Source: Sphingobacterium yanglingense
GTDB taxonomy: Bacteria; Bacteroidota; Bacteroidia; Sphingobacteriales; Sphingobacteriaceae
Direction: 5' to 3'
DNA length: 64,000 nt
Assembly (NCBI RefSeq): GCF_004363245.1
Contig: NZ_SNYV01000001.1
Coordinates: 91,449-155,448 of the forward strand
This document shows positions 1 through 7,770 of this stretch, one piece after another. Every line of letters starts with the position of its first letter. Within the stretch, counting starts at the first letter, position 1. The notes below the pieces were generated by a model. It was not told where the DNA came from. It ran no database searches and saw nothing but the letters and a program-made list of their open reading frames with translations. The translations under genes and the position numbers were made by a program.

Positions 1-59
1 TGTATTTTCTCTACAACTTTAAGGTCTTGCCCGTCTTGTATATACTTATCTAAACTCAT
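1..59 (-). CDS. N-terminal fragment of an unidentified protein (clipped by window edge)
   Basis: A reverse-strand frame starts with ATG at 59 and runs open to the window edge, giving 19 codons that begin MSLDKYIQDGQDLKVVEKI. The peptide is hydrophilic with no signal peptide. It reads away from rsmI, so both genes lie on the reverse strand with a 111-base spacer. The fragment is too short to name a family, and the start is accepted mainly because the frame is open to the edge and is preceded by AT-rich, non-coding-looking sequence. Confidence 0.45.
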   Translation of the reverse strand, partial: MSLDKYIQDGQDLKVVEKI

Positions 60-170
60 TTTTTTATCGAATGATCGTGATCAATATGTAAACTAATCTA
101 TTAGTAAACTTAACTAAAATGCGTTGTATTCACTAATGTGTAATAAAACTTTTATCCTGCCGAACGTGCG

Positions 171-842
171 CTATTCTAATCCGGCTACGCAAAACACAAA
201 TTCTCCCTTGATCGGGTTATTTTCGAAGTAGGTTTTTAGCTCAGCTAATGTGCCGCGTTGTGTCTCCTCGTATAGCTTGCTGAGTTCACGGGATATCGAT
301 GCTTGTCTTTCTTCTCCAAAGTAAGTCATAAACTCTTCGATGGTTTTGAGTAAGCGATGTGGTGATTCATAAAAAATCATTGTTCTTTTTTCTTCAGCAA
401 GTTGTTTCATGCGTGTCTGTCTACCCTTTTTGACAGGAAGAAAGCCTTCAAAGCAGAACTTGTCATTAGGAAGCCCTGAATTGACCAGTGCGGGTACAAA
501 GGCCGTTGCTCCTGGTAGGCATTGTACTGTGATGCCTTCTTTGATGGCTTCACGGACCAGTAAAAAACCAGGGTCAGAGATAGCCGGAGTTCCTGCATCT
601 GAAATCAATGCGATCTGTTGTCCTTCTTTTAAAAAACGAATAATCTCGGCAACAGCTTTGTGCTCATTGTGTTGATGGTGCGCAAAGACTTTCTTTTCTA
701 TGCCAAAGTGCTTTAGTAGGGGGGCACTTGTGCGTGTGTCTTCAGCAAGAATAAGGTCGGACTCCTTTAGAATACGTATCGCTCTAAAGGTCATATCCTC
801 TAAGTTGCCGATGGGGGTAGGGACTAAGTATAGCATAGTCAA
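171..842 (-). CDS. rsmI: 16S rRNA (cytidine(1402)-2'-O)-methyltransferase RsmI
   Basis: RsmI uses S-adenosylmethionine to methylate the ribose 2'-OH of C1402 in the 16S rRNA decoding centre. The 223-residue protein has the tetrapyrrole-methylase fold signatures: PTPIGNLED near residues 8-16, EDTRTS at 34-39, SDAGTPAISDPG from 81, and FYESPHR further on. It is shorter than the roughly 285-residue Escherichia coli enzyme because the C-terminal extension is absent; the catalytic core is complete. The start could be the first ATG or the in-frame ATG two codons later (MLYLVPTP). It is divergent from serS, with about 80 bases between them. Identification is firm. Confidence 0.95.
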   Translation of the reverse strand: MTMLYLVPTPIGNLEDMTFRAIRILKESDLILAEDTRTSAPLLKHFGIEKKVFAHHQHNEHKAVAEIIRFLKEGQQIALISDAGTPAISDPGFLLVREAIKEGITVQCLPGATAFVPALVNSGLPNDKFCFEGFLPVKKGRQTRMKQLAEEKRTMIFYESPHRLLKTIEEFMTYFGEERQASISRELSKLYEETQRGTLAELKTYFENNPIKGEFVFCVAGLE

Positions 843-898
843 AGGTAAAGATTTTAAGGAAAAGGCTCAAAAAGTAATTTTTTGACGGAGAGACTTCT

Positions 899-906
899 TA
901 TCTTTG
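899..906 (+). promoter_or_regulatory. -7 promoter box of serS (TATCTTTG)
   Basis: TATCTTTG matches the Bacteroidetes -7 consensus TAnnTTTG and lies about 20 bases before the serS ATG at 927. A TTTG sits upstream at 881-884, but the 14-base gap is shorter than the usual 19-20, so only the -7 element is well supported. Confidence 0.55.
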
Positions 907-926
907 CCTCATAAAACTCAAAATAT

Positions 927-2198
927 ATGTTGCAGTTAAATTATATCCGCGAAAACAGGGATACGGTCATCGAAAGATTGGCTGTGAAAAACTTTAAAGA
1001 TGTAGCTTTGGTTGATGAGATCATTAGCTTGGATGAACAACGCCGTCAGATTCAAAGTGAATCCGATGCGATCGCTGCAGAAGCAAATTCATCCGCTAAG
1101 CAAATTGGTGATTTGATGCGTCAGGGAAAGAAAGAAGAAGCTGAATCGGTTAAAGCAAAATCCTCGGGATATAAAGAACAGATCAAAGAGTTTACAGAAC
1201 GCTTGTCTCAAGTGGAGCAGGAGCTTAACAGCAAGATCGTACAGCTGCCTAATCTTCCGCACAGTTCGGTGCCGGTGGGGATAACTCCTGAAGAGAATGA
1301 GGTGGTGCTGACGCATGGTGATATTCCTGATTTGGGTGAGACCAAGCTGCCACACTGGGAGTTGTTGACCAAGTATGATATCGTCGATTTAGAGCTCGGT
1401 GTAAAAGTGACAGGAGCAGGATTTCCTGTGTATAAAGGTAAGGGAGCGCGTTTGCAACGTGCGTTGATCAATTACTTTTTGGATCAGGCAGGTGCGGCGG
1501 GATATACGGAGGTAGAAGTGCCAGTTTTAGTAAATGAGGCATCTGCTTTCGCAACAGGACAATTGCCGGATAAAGAGGGACAGATGTATCACGTGACAAA
1601 CGATGATTTTTATTTGATTCCTACAGCAGAGGTGCCGGTAACGAATCTGTACCGCGATGTAATCGTAAAGGAAGAGCAGTTCCCGATCAGACACTGTGCT
1701 TATACACCTTGTTTCCGTAGAGAAGCGGGTTCTTACGGAGCGCATGTGCGTGGCTTGAACCGTTTGCACCAATTTGATAAAGTTGAAGCTGTTCAGATTG
1801 TGCATCCAGATAAATCGTATGAGGTCATCGAGGAAATGAGTAATTATATCCAAGGGTTATTGCAGAAGTTGGAATTGCCTTACCGCGTGCTTCGTCTTTG
1901 CGGTGGAGATATGAGCTTTACAGCAGCGCTTACCTATGATATGGAGGTTTATAGTGCAGCGCAGGAGCGTTGGTTGGAGGTGTCTTCGGTTTCTAACTTT
2001 GAAACCTATCAGTCCAATCGATTGAAAGTGCGTTTTAAAAATGAAGACGGCAAAATGCAACTGGCGCATACGTTGAATGGTTCAGCATTGGCGCTGCCGC
2101 GTATCGTAGCCTCTATTTTAGAAAATAATCAAACCGATAAGGGGATTAAAATTCCTGCAGTGTTAGTACCTTACACCGGATTTGAATACATAGATTAA
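927..2198 (+). CDS. serS: Seryl-tRNA synthetase
   Basis: This class II aminoacyl-tRNA synthetase charges tRNA-Ser with serine in the cytoplasm. The 423-residue length is normal. The N-terminal third (about residues 25-110) is charged and helical, the tRNA-binding coiled-coil arm of the family. The catalytic core follows, with a motif 2 stretch (FRREAGSYG) and a motif 3 stretch (ALPRIVASILENNQ) near the C-terminus. It is a single gene with its own promoter, ending in a perfect palindrome shared with the convergent iron-sulfur protein gene. Nothing is missing or odd in the protein. Confidence 0.97.
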   Translation: MLQLNYIRENRDTVIERLAVKNFKDVALVDEIISLDEQRRQIQSESDAIAAEANSSAKQIGDLMRQGKKEEAESVKAKSSGYKEQIKEFTERLSQVEQELNSKIVQLPNLPHSSVPVGITPEENEVVLTHGDIPDLGETKLPHWELLTKYDIVDLELGVKVTGAGFPVYKGKGARLQRALINYFLDQAGAAGYTEVEVPVLVNEASAFATGQLPDKEGQMYHVTNDDFYLIPTAEVPVTNLYRDVIVKEEQFPIRHCAYTPCFRREAGSYGAHVRGLNRLHQFDKVEAVQIVHPDKSYEVIEEMSNYIQGLLQKLELPYRVLRLCGGDMSFTAALTYDMEVYSAAQERWLEVSSVSNFETYQSNRLKVRFKNEDGKMQLAHTLNGSALALPRIVASILENNQTDKGIKIPAVLVPYTGFEYID

Positions 2199-2250
2199 AA
2201 GCATTCATAAAAAAAGCGAGCCTAGGCTCGCTTTTTTTATGAATGCTTTT
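2197..2250. terminator. Perfect 54-bp palindrome, bidirectional terminator between serS and lutB-like gene
   Basis: Bases 2197-2223 and 2224-2250 are exact reverse complements (27 bp arms). The core is a GC-rich stem (GCGAGCC/GGCTCGC) flanked by A7 and T7, so each strand reads stem then U-run, as in intrinsic terminators. The left arm begins in the serS stop codon and the right arm encodes the last residues and stop of the reverse-strand gene. Confidence 0.9.
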
Positions 2251-3622
2251 CTTTATCTTTCCATTGCTGTGCAAATGATTTCTTAGGAAAATCCGGTAAC
2301 GCACGTTTGTCGCCCCAAGCTTTCTTGAAGAAATTGCGCATGAAGAAGTTTTTGAATTTCCCTCCAAAAAAATCAAGCAGGCGACGCTTTTGAATCATAT
2401 AGGCAAAGCCTTTCCACATACGTTTTTCGTTTGCAGTAGTAAGATTTTCTTGGACGGCATCTCTTCTGTTGTGCAAGAGCATATTGTGTATGTCGATGCC
2501 TACAGGGCATACTTCGGTACACTTGCCACATAGACTGGAGGCATAAGAAAGGTGTTTGAATTCTTTCATGCCATTCAGGTGTGGTGATATTAATGAGCCA
2601 ATAGGACCTTGGTAGGTCGTTTCGTAGCTATGTCCTCCTATATTTTGATATACAGGACAGACATTCAGGCAGGAGCCACAGCGTATGCAGTATAGTCCTT
2701 GACGTTGTTCTTTCTTTTCTAAAAGGTCAGTACGACCATTGTCCAGAAGGATTACATACATCTCATCGGGGCCATCTGTGTCGGTATCCATTCTTGGACC
2801 GCTCAGGATGCTGTTGTATACGGTGAGATTTTGGCCTGTTCCATGTGAAGCAAGTAAAGGCCAGAATAAATCGAGATCCGAAATGCTGGGGATTACCTTC
2901 TCTATGCCGACAACGGCAATATGTATCTTCGGAAATGTGGTGGTGAGACGGGCATTGCCTTCATTCTCCGTAATAGCAATGCTACCTGTATCAGAGATAA
3001 GGAAATTGGCTCCGGTAATTCCGATATCTGCGCTCGTATAGTGTGACCGTAGTAGCTCGCGTGCCTTCATGGTCAATTGCTCGGCAGTTGCGTCTAGCGG
3101 GGTGTCAAATTTTTCGTGAAATAACTTTGCGATGTCCTCCAAGCTTAGGTGCATGGCGGGAGTCACAAAATGATACGGTTTTTGATCGAGCAATTGGATG
3201 ATATACTCACCCAAATCGCTTTCTATAGTCTCTACGCCTCTCTCTTGGAGAAAGTGGTTGAGTTCAATCTCCTCGGTAGCCATGGATTTGGATTTGATTA
3301 CGGATTTAGCGTTGTGCTTCTCCATTATTTTCCAAATTTCCTGACGCGCTTCCTCGGCATCGTTGGCCCAGATGACCTTGCCCCCGTTGTGCGTAAAATT
3401 GGCTTCGAAATCCAAGAGGTACTTATCAAGGTTTTCCATTACGCGCCATTTTATCAGATTTGCTTTAGTTCTGGAATTATTTAAATCCATAAACTTACTT
3501 TTTCCTTTCTCAAAAGCCACCTCGTATTTGTCAATGTTGTTATTGATAATTTCGCGGTGACGGAGGTCAAAGGATTTTGTCGTGCTGTCTTTTAAAAATT
3601 TCTCTGCAACGTTTTGAGCCAT
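2237..3622 (-). CDS. lutB: LutB/LldF-type iron-sulfur protein of lactate utilisation
   Basis: The 461-residue protein has the LUD domain in its first 290 residues and then two ferredoxin-like 4Fe-4S motifs: CIRCGSCLNVCP near residues 309-320 and CGKCTEVCP near 361-369. This order defines LutB (LldF), the electron-transfer subunit of the LutABC system that oxidises L-lactate to pyruvate in the cytoplasm. A basic tail follows. No lutA or lutC lies beside it here; the neighbours are serS (convergent) and aspS (upstream on the same strand, separated by a terminator). The partners may be elsewhere. Family is firm; lactate as the substrate is inferred from the family. Confidence 0.88.
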   Translation of the reverse strand: MAQNVAEKFLKDSTTKSFDLRHREIINNNIDKYEVAFEKGKSKFMDLNNSRTKANLIKWRVMENLDKYLLDFEANFTHNGGKVIWANDAEEARQEIWKIMEKHNAKSVIKSKSMATEEIELNHFLQERGVETIESDLGEYIIQLLDQKPYHFVTPAMHLSLEDIAKLFHEKFDTPLDATAEQLTMKARELLRSHYTSADIGITGANFLISDTGSIAITENEGNARLTTTFPKIHIAVVGIEKVIPSISDLDLFWPLLASHGTGQNLTVYNSILSGPRMDTDTDGPDEMYVILLDNGRTDLLEKKEQRQGLYCIRCGSCLNVCPVYQNIGGHSYETTYQGPIGSLISPHLNGMKEFKHLSYASSLCGKCTEVCPVGIDIHNMLLHNRRDAVQENLTTANEKRMWKGFAYMIQKRRLLDFFGGKFKNFFMRNFFKKAWGDKRALPDFPKKSFAQQWKDKEKHS

Positions 3623-3706
3623 GTGGTAAAACTACTCTTTTTTTTCTGAAAGTGTATATTTTAATTGACACGATAATGCGCTTTCGTGCCCGTTTTGATG
3701 GGTATT

Positions 3707-3745
3707 AATAAAAACTCCCGCTGTATTGCAGCGGGAGTTTTTATT
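3707..3745 (-). terminator. Intrinsic terminator of aspS
   Basis: The 17-bp arms 3707-3723 and 3729-3745 are exact complements around a 5-base loop (tattg). The GC-rich part is CTCCCGCTG/CAGCGGGAG, followed on the reverse strand by a U-run. The stem overlaps the aspS stop codon at 3744-3746, so it separates aspS from the downstream lutB-like gene. Confidence 0.9.
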
Positions 3746-5498
3746 ATGCTTTAATATTTAAGGCAAGACTCAATTCTTCGAGCTGGGCCTGGTCTATCTG
3801 GGCTGGAGCATCAATCATGACATCTCGACCCGAGTTGTTTTTAGGGAAAGCAATAAAGTCGCGGATGGTTTCCTGTCCACCCAATATAGCTGTAAGACGA
3901 TCCAATCCAAAAGCTAAACCACCGTGTGGAGGAGCTCCGTATTGAAATGCATTCATCAAGAAGCCAAATTGTTCTTGTGCTTGTTCGGCTGTAAAACCAA
4001 GGTGTTTGAACATCAAGGCTTGCGTTTCTTTGTCGTGGATACGGATAGACCCACCGCCGATTTCGTTACCATTCAATACTAAGTCGTAAGCATTAGCTCT
4101 GACTTTACCCGGGTCGGTATCGAGCAGGTGCATGTCCTCTTTTTTAGGAGAGGTGAATGGGTGGTGCATCGCGTGAAAGCGACTGCTGTCTTCGTCCCAT
4201 TCCAATAACGGGAAGTCGACTACCCATAGTGGGGCAAATTCATCAGGCTTACGTAGTCCCATACGGTTACCCAGTTCCATACGCAATGCGCTCAGTTGAG
4301 CACGTGTTTTATTTGCAGGTCCGGACAATACCAAAATAAGATCTCCGGCTTTTGCACCGGTAGCTTCGGCCCATTTTTTCAAGTCCTCTTGGTCATAAAA
4401 TTTATCTACTGAAGATTTGAACGAGCCATCAGTTTCGCATTTGACATAAACCATGCCCAACGCACCTACCTGAGGACGTTTTACCCAGTCGATTAGACCG
4501 TCGATTTCTTTACGTGTGTAGGTGGCAGCTCCAGGTGCAGCGATACCGACAACAAGTTCTGCGTTATTAAATACCGCAAACTCTTTGTGCTGTGCTACAG
4601 CGTTCAATTCGCCAAACTCCATTCCGAAACGGATGTCCGGTTTGTCGTTGCCGTATTTGCGCATCGCCTCGTCAAAAGTCATACGTGGGAAAGCGTCGAT
4701 ATCAATATTGTGAATTGATTTTAATAAATGTCTAGTCAGTCCTTCAAATACATTCAGGATATCTTCTTGTTCAATGAAAGACATTTCGCAGTCAATCTGC
4801 GTGAATTCCGGTTGGCGGTCTGCACGAAGGTCTTCATCCCTAAAGCATTTTACAATCTGGAAATATTTGTCCATACCACCGACCATCAATAGTTGTTTGA
4901 AGGTTTGTGGAGATTGTGGTAGTGCATAGAATTGTCCAGGGTTCATGCGTGAAGGAACCACGAAGTCGCGAGCACCTTCAGGTGTAGACTTAATAAGGTA
5001 TGGAGTTTCGATCTCGCAGAAGTCAAGGTTGGATAAGTAATTTCTGACCGATTGGGTTACCTTGTGTCTAAATAATAAACTATTCTTGACCGGATTGCGA
5101 CGAATATCAAGATAACGGTATTTCATACGGATATCTTCACCACCGTCTGTTTCATCTTCAATAGTGAAAGGGGGAAGCTGTGCCTCATTTAAAATTGTCA
5201 GTTCAGTGACTAGTACTTCAATTTCTCCTGTTGCGAGATTCGCGTTTTTGGATTCACGCTCGATAACCGTTCCTTTTACTTGAATAACATATTCGCGGCT
5301 TAACGACTTTGCCAACTTCATTACTTCAGTAGAGGTGCGTACTTCATCAAAAATAAGCTGTGTGATTCCGTATCTGTCCCGAAGGTCTACCCAGATCATA
5401 AAACCTTTATCCCGGCTCTTTTGAACCCAACCCGAAAGCGTAATTTCTTTGTTGACATCGGCTACACGTAGCTCGCCACAATTATGACTTCTATACAT
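3744..5498 (-). CDS. aspS: Aspartyl-tRNA synthetase
   Basis: This bacterial-type class II synthetase charges tRNA-Asp. The start [11 protein letters not shown] at 5498 is preferred over an upstream ATG at 5558, because family members begin with this phrase and the 20 extra residues look untranslated; the result is 584 residues, the usual size. An N-terminal OB-fold anticodon-binding domain (about 1-110) is followed by the catalytic core with [18 protein letters not shown] (motif 2), the bacterial insertion domain in the middle, and [15 protein letters not shown] (motif 3) near the end. A TAATTTTG -7 box lies upstream on the same strand. Confidence 0.96.
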   Translation of the reverse strand: MYRSHNCGELRVADVNKEITLSGWVQKSRDKGFMIWVDLRDRYGITQLIFDEVRTSTEVMKLAKSLSREYVIQVKGTVIERESKNANLATGEIEVLVTELTILNEAQLPPFTIEDETDGGEDIRMKYRYLDIRRNPVKNSLLFRHKVTQSVRNYLSNLDFCEIETPYLIKSTPEGARDFVVPSRMNPGQFYALPQSPQTFKQLLMVGGMDKYFQIVKCFRDEDLRADRQPEFTQIDCEMSFIEQEDILNVFEGLTRHLLKSIHNIDIDAFPRMTFDEAMRKYGNDKPDIRFGMEFGELNAVAQHKEFAVFNNAELVVGIAAPGAATYTRKEIDGLIDWVKRPQVGALGMVYVKCETDGSFKSSVDKFYDQEDLKKWAEATGAKAGDLILVLSGPANKTRAQLSALRMELGNRMGLRKPDEFAPLWVVDFPLLEWDEDSSRFHAMHHPFTSPKKEDMHLLDTDPGKVRANAYDLVLNGNEIGGGSIRIHDKETQALMFKHLGFTAEQAQEQFGFLMNAFQYGAPPHGGLAFGLDRLTAILGGQETIRDFIAFPKNNSGRDVMIDAPAQIDQAQLEELSLALNIKA

Positions 5499-5569
5499 TA
5501 TATAAGGTAAAAACTTAAAAACTAAAATTATGCCAAGGGTAGCATCTCGCATTGCCAATGGCTAATGTG

Positions 5570-5577
5570 CAAAATTA
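5570..5577 (-). promoter_or_regulatory. -7 promoter box of aspS
   Basis: Read on the reverse strand this is TAATTTTG, a full match to TAnnTTTG, about 70 bases before the chosen aspS start at 5498. No clear TTG is seen 19-20 bases further upstream. Confidence 0.45.
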
Positions 5578-5835
5578 TTGGATTTGAAGGAGAATAACGA
5601 ATGATGGACAATTAATAATTTCAAGTTTTAGGACCTACCACTTTGCCCCACAGTTTTAAAAAAAGTGTGTTTTTTTTAAGGTTTCTGCGTATTGGTGTTA
5701 CTTGTTGTGTTGCTGGTGCTTATGAAATATGGATTTTTAGATTTTATTGATAATCAGTAATTAGGTGCTTTTTTTGTGGCTCAGCGTACTTTTTTTAGGT
5801 GCTTTGTAGATTAAATTCTATGTGGAAAACTTTTT

Positions 5836-5865
5836 TGTGGGGGATTGTGGGGGATTGTGGGGGAA
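5836..5865 (+). promoter_or_regulatory. MraZ operator: three 10-base direct repeats
   Basis: The 10-base unit ttgtggggga occurs three times in tandem (5836, 5846, 5856; the unit is exact each time). This places TGGGG boxes at 5838, 5848 and 5858, each separated by 5 bases. The E. coli MraZ protein is known to bind TGGGN repeats spaced by 5 bases upstream of its own gene, and mraZ is the next gene here. The ATTG at 5854-5857, a likely -33 element, falls in the repeats, so binding should block RNA polymerase. Confidence 0.8.
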
Positions 5866-5885
5866 AGTGTATACTTTTACATTTG
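5854..5885 (+). promoter_or_regulatory. Promoter of the dcw cluster (upstream of mraZ)
   Basis: TACATTTG at 5878-5885 is an exact TAnnTTTG -7 box, with ATTG at 5854-5857 placed 20 bases upstream as the -33 element. Transcription would start near 5892, about 20 bases before the mraZ ATG at 5912. Confidence 0.7.
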
Positions 5886-5911
5886 AAATATAATTTAGCA
5901 TAATTAGCTCA

Positions 5912-6382
5912 ATGATTCAGCTCATCGGAGAATTCGAATGTAAGTTGGACGCCAAAGGTAGATTGGTGGTTCCCGCTGCGCTCAAACGGCAATTGCCGGA
6001 TGTGGAGCAGGAGGGGCTTATTGTGAATAGAGGTTTCGATAAGAATCTTGTTATTTATACGCGAGAGGAATGGGATAAACAAGCTGCTAAAATTTCAAAG
6101 TTGAATACGTTTAATGCGAAGAACAGGGAGTTTGTCCGTCAGTTTATGCGAGGGGCGACTATTTTGTCTTTGGATTCGGCTGGGCGTGTGTTGTTGCCAA
6201 AAGTGCTTTTGGATTACGCGAATATTGAGGGAGATGTGGTGTTGGCTTGTCAGTTTGACAAAGTGGAGGTTTGGCCGAAAGCGGTTTACGATGAGAAAAT
6301 GGATTTGGGAGATGGGGAGGATTTCTCTGCGTTGGCGGAGGAAGTAATGGGAAGTTTAGATTTTGGAGGTTTAGATGGCTAG
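5912..6382 (+). CDS. mraZ: Transcriptional regulator MraZ
   Basis: MraZ is a double-AbrB-fold DNA-binding protein that forms rings and controls the dcw cluster. The 156-residue protein has two copies of the family's DxxxR signature: LDAKGRLVVP near residues 12-21 and LDSAGRVLLP near 86-95. It is the first gene of the cluster and its stop overlaps the start of rsmH by 8 bases, so the two are translationally coupled. Three TGGGG repeats in its promoter match the known MraZ binding pattern and point to autoregulation. Confidence 0.96.
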   Translation: MIQLIGEFECKLDAKGRLVVPAALKRQLPDVEQEGLIVNRGFDKNLVIYTREEWDKQAAKISKLNTFNAKNREFVRQFMRGATILSLDSAGRVLLPKVLLDYANIEGDVVLACQFDKVEVWPKAVYDEKMDLGDGEDFSALAEEVMGSLDFGGLDG

Positions 6383-7289
6383 CGAAGAGGTGTATCATGT
6401 TCCGGTTATGCTCCACGAGTGTATGGAAGGGTTGGCTATTAAGCCGGATGGAGTGTATGTGGATGTGACTTTTGGAGGAGGCGGGCATTCTAAGGAGATT
6501 CTGAAGCATCTAGGTCCAAATGGTCGTTTGATTGCTTTTGATCAGGATCCGGATGCATTGCGTAATAAAATTGATGACGAACGTTTTGTGTTGGTTCATC
6601 AAAATTTTAGGTTTTTGAAAAATTCGCTCCGTTTAGAGGGGATTCGGCAGGTGGACGGTATATTGGCGGATTTGGGTGTTTCGTCGCATCAATTTGATGA
6701 TGCCGAACGTGGCTTTTCAATTCGTTTTGATGCTGATCTGGATATGCGGATGGATCAGGTGTCGGATCTGGATGCGCGCAAGGTGCTGAATACCTATCCA
6801 GAGGAAGAGCTGCACCGGATTTTTGGAATGTATGGGGAGGTGCAGAATGCAAAGTCTCTGGCAAAAACGATTGTGACGGCGCGCTTGACAAAGTCTATTG
6901 AGACTGTTGCTGAGCTTAAAGAGGTTATAAAGAAGATGGTTCCTCGTGGAAAGGAACATAAATATCATGCGCAGGTTTTTCAGGCTTTGCGTATCGAGGT
7001 GAATAAAGAGCTGGAGGCATTGCAGGAGTTTTTGTTGCATACCATTTCAGTGCTGAAGCCTGAGGGTAGATTGGTTGTAATGTCTTATCATTCATTGGAA
7101 GATAGGCTGGTCAAGAATTTTATGCTGAAAGGTAAGTTTAAGGGTGAGGTGGAGAAAGATTTTTTTGGAAATGAAATTAAGCCGTTTAAGATTGTGACGC
7201 GTAAGGCGATTACAGCATCTGAAACGGAACTTGCTGAAAATAATAGATCGAGAAGCGCGAAGTTGAGGGTTGCTGAGAAGCTTACCTAG
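6375..7289 (+). CDS. rsmH: 16S rRNA (cytosine(1402)-N4)-methyltransferase RsmH
   Basis: RsmH (MraW) methylates N4 of C1402, the same nucleotide whose ribose is methylated by RsmI, encoded at the start of this window. The 304-residue protein carries the SAM-binding glycine motif (DVTFGGGGHS, residues 28-37) and conserved family stretches such as ADLGVSSHQFDDAERGFS and VMSYHSLEDRLVK. It overlaps mraZ by 8 bases and is followed by ftsL after 53 bases, as in dcw clusters generally. Confidence 0.96.
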   Translation: MASEEVYHVPVMLHECMEGLAIKPDGVYVDVTFGGGGHSKEILKHLGPNGRLIAFDQDPDALRNKIDDERFVLVHQNFRFLKNSLRLEGIRQVDGILADLGVSSHQFDDAERGFSIRFDADLDMRMDQVSDLDARKVLNTYPEEELHRIFGMYGEVQNAKSLAKTIVTARLTKSIETVAELKEVIKKMVPRGKEHKYHAQVFQALRIEVNKELEALQEFLLHTISVLKPEGRLVVMSYHSLEDRLVKNFMLKGKFKGEVEKDFFGNEIKPFKIVTRKAITASETELAENNRSRSAKLRVAEKLT

Positions 7290-7342
7290 GTGAGAGGTAA
7301 TAATGGTGTTTGACAGAAGTCGGACGTATTAAATAAACAGGG

Positions 7343-7753
7343 ATGTCTAGAAAAAACACGATACGTAATAAGGAGTTGAGTGAAGATGTTCAAGAAGAAA
7401 TGTCTGATGCGGTAGAGGAAAAAGTAGAGGAGACACAGGATTTTATCCGGACAATTTTCTCTCCTGGTAGAATTTCTACCTACTTGGTTACAAAGAATCT
7501 GCCCTTTGTTGCTTTCTTGGTTCTGTTGACATTAATATATATATCAAATCGGCATCTGGCCGAGCGCACGGTGCGACAGATTGATCGGTTGGGTAAGGAA
7601 GTGAAGGAGTTGAGTTGGGATTATAAGTCCCTGTCTGCCGAGTTGATGAAACTGACGACGCAGACGGAGATTGCAAAGAGGGCGGATACCTTAGGCTTGA
7701 AAGAGCGTACGGAACCACCTATAAAACTTGAGGTTTTAAAAGAAGAAAGATAG
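7343..7753 (+). CDS. ftsL: FtsL-like cell division protein
   Basis: The 136-residue protein has a charged cytoplasmic N-terminus (1-50), one transmembrane segment (about 52-70, FVAFLVLLTLIYISN) and a periplasmic helical region with a heptad-like pattern (about 75-120). This is the topology of FtsL, which forms a complex with FtsB and FtsQ and activates FtsW/FtsI at the septum. Sequence conservation in this family is low, so the call rests on topology and on the position between rsmH and the ftsI-type penicillin-binding protein. Confidence 0.85.
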   Translation: MSRKNTIRNKELSEDVQEEMSDAVEEKVEETQDFIRTIFSPGRISTYLVTKNLPFVAFLVLLTLIYISNRHLAERTVRQIDRLGKEVKELSWDYKSLSAELMKLTTQTEIAKRADTLGLKERTEPPIKLEVLKEER

Positions 7754-7770
7754 AATAACGCTTAGGTAGC

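Larger units (their letters stand above)
5499..5911. other. 413-base divergent regulatory region between aspS and mraZ
   Basis: No coding frame is supported here. The left part holds the aspS promoter. The middle (about 5600-5820) is T-rich and without a recognisable signal. The right end holds a DnaA-box-like nonamer (5821-5829), three G-rich 10-base repeats (5836-5865) and the mraZ -7 box (5878-5885). Confidence 0.7.

Noticed and set aside
5499..5558. Upstream ATG for aspS adding 20 residues
   Set aside because: AspRS proteins of this type begin near [10 protein letters not shown]; the extra residues have no counterpart in the family.
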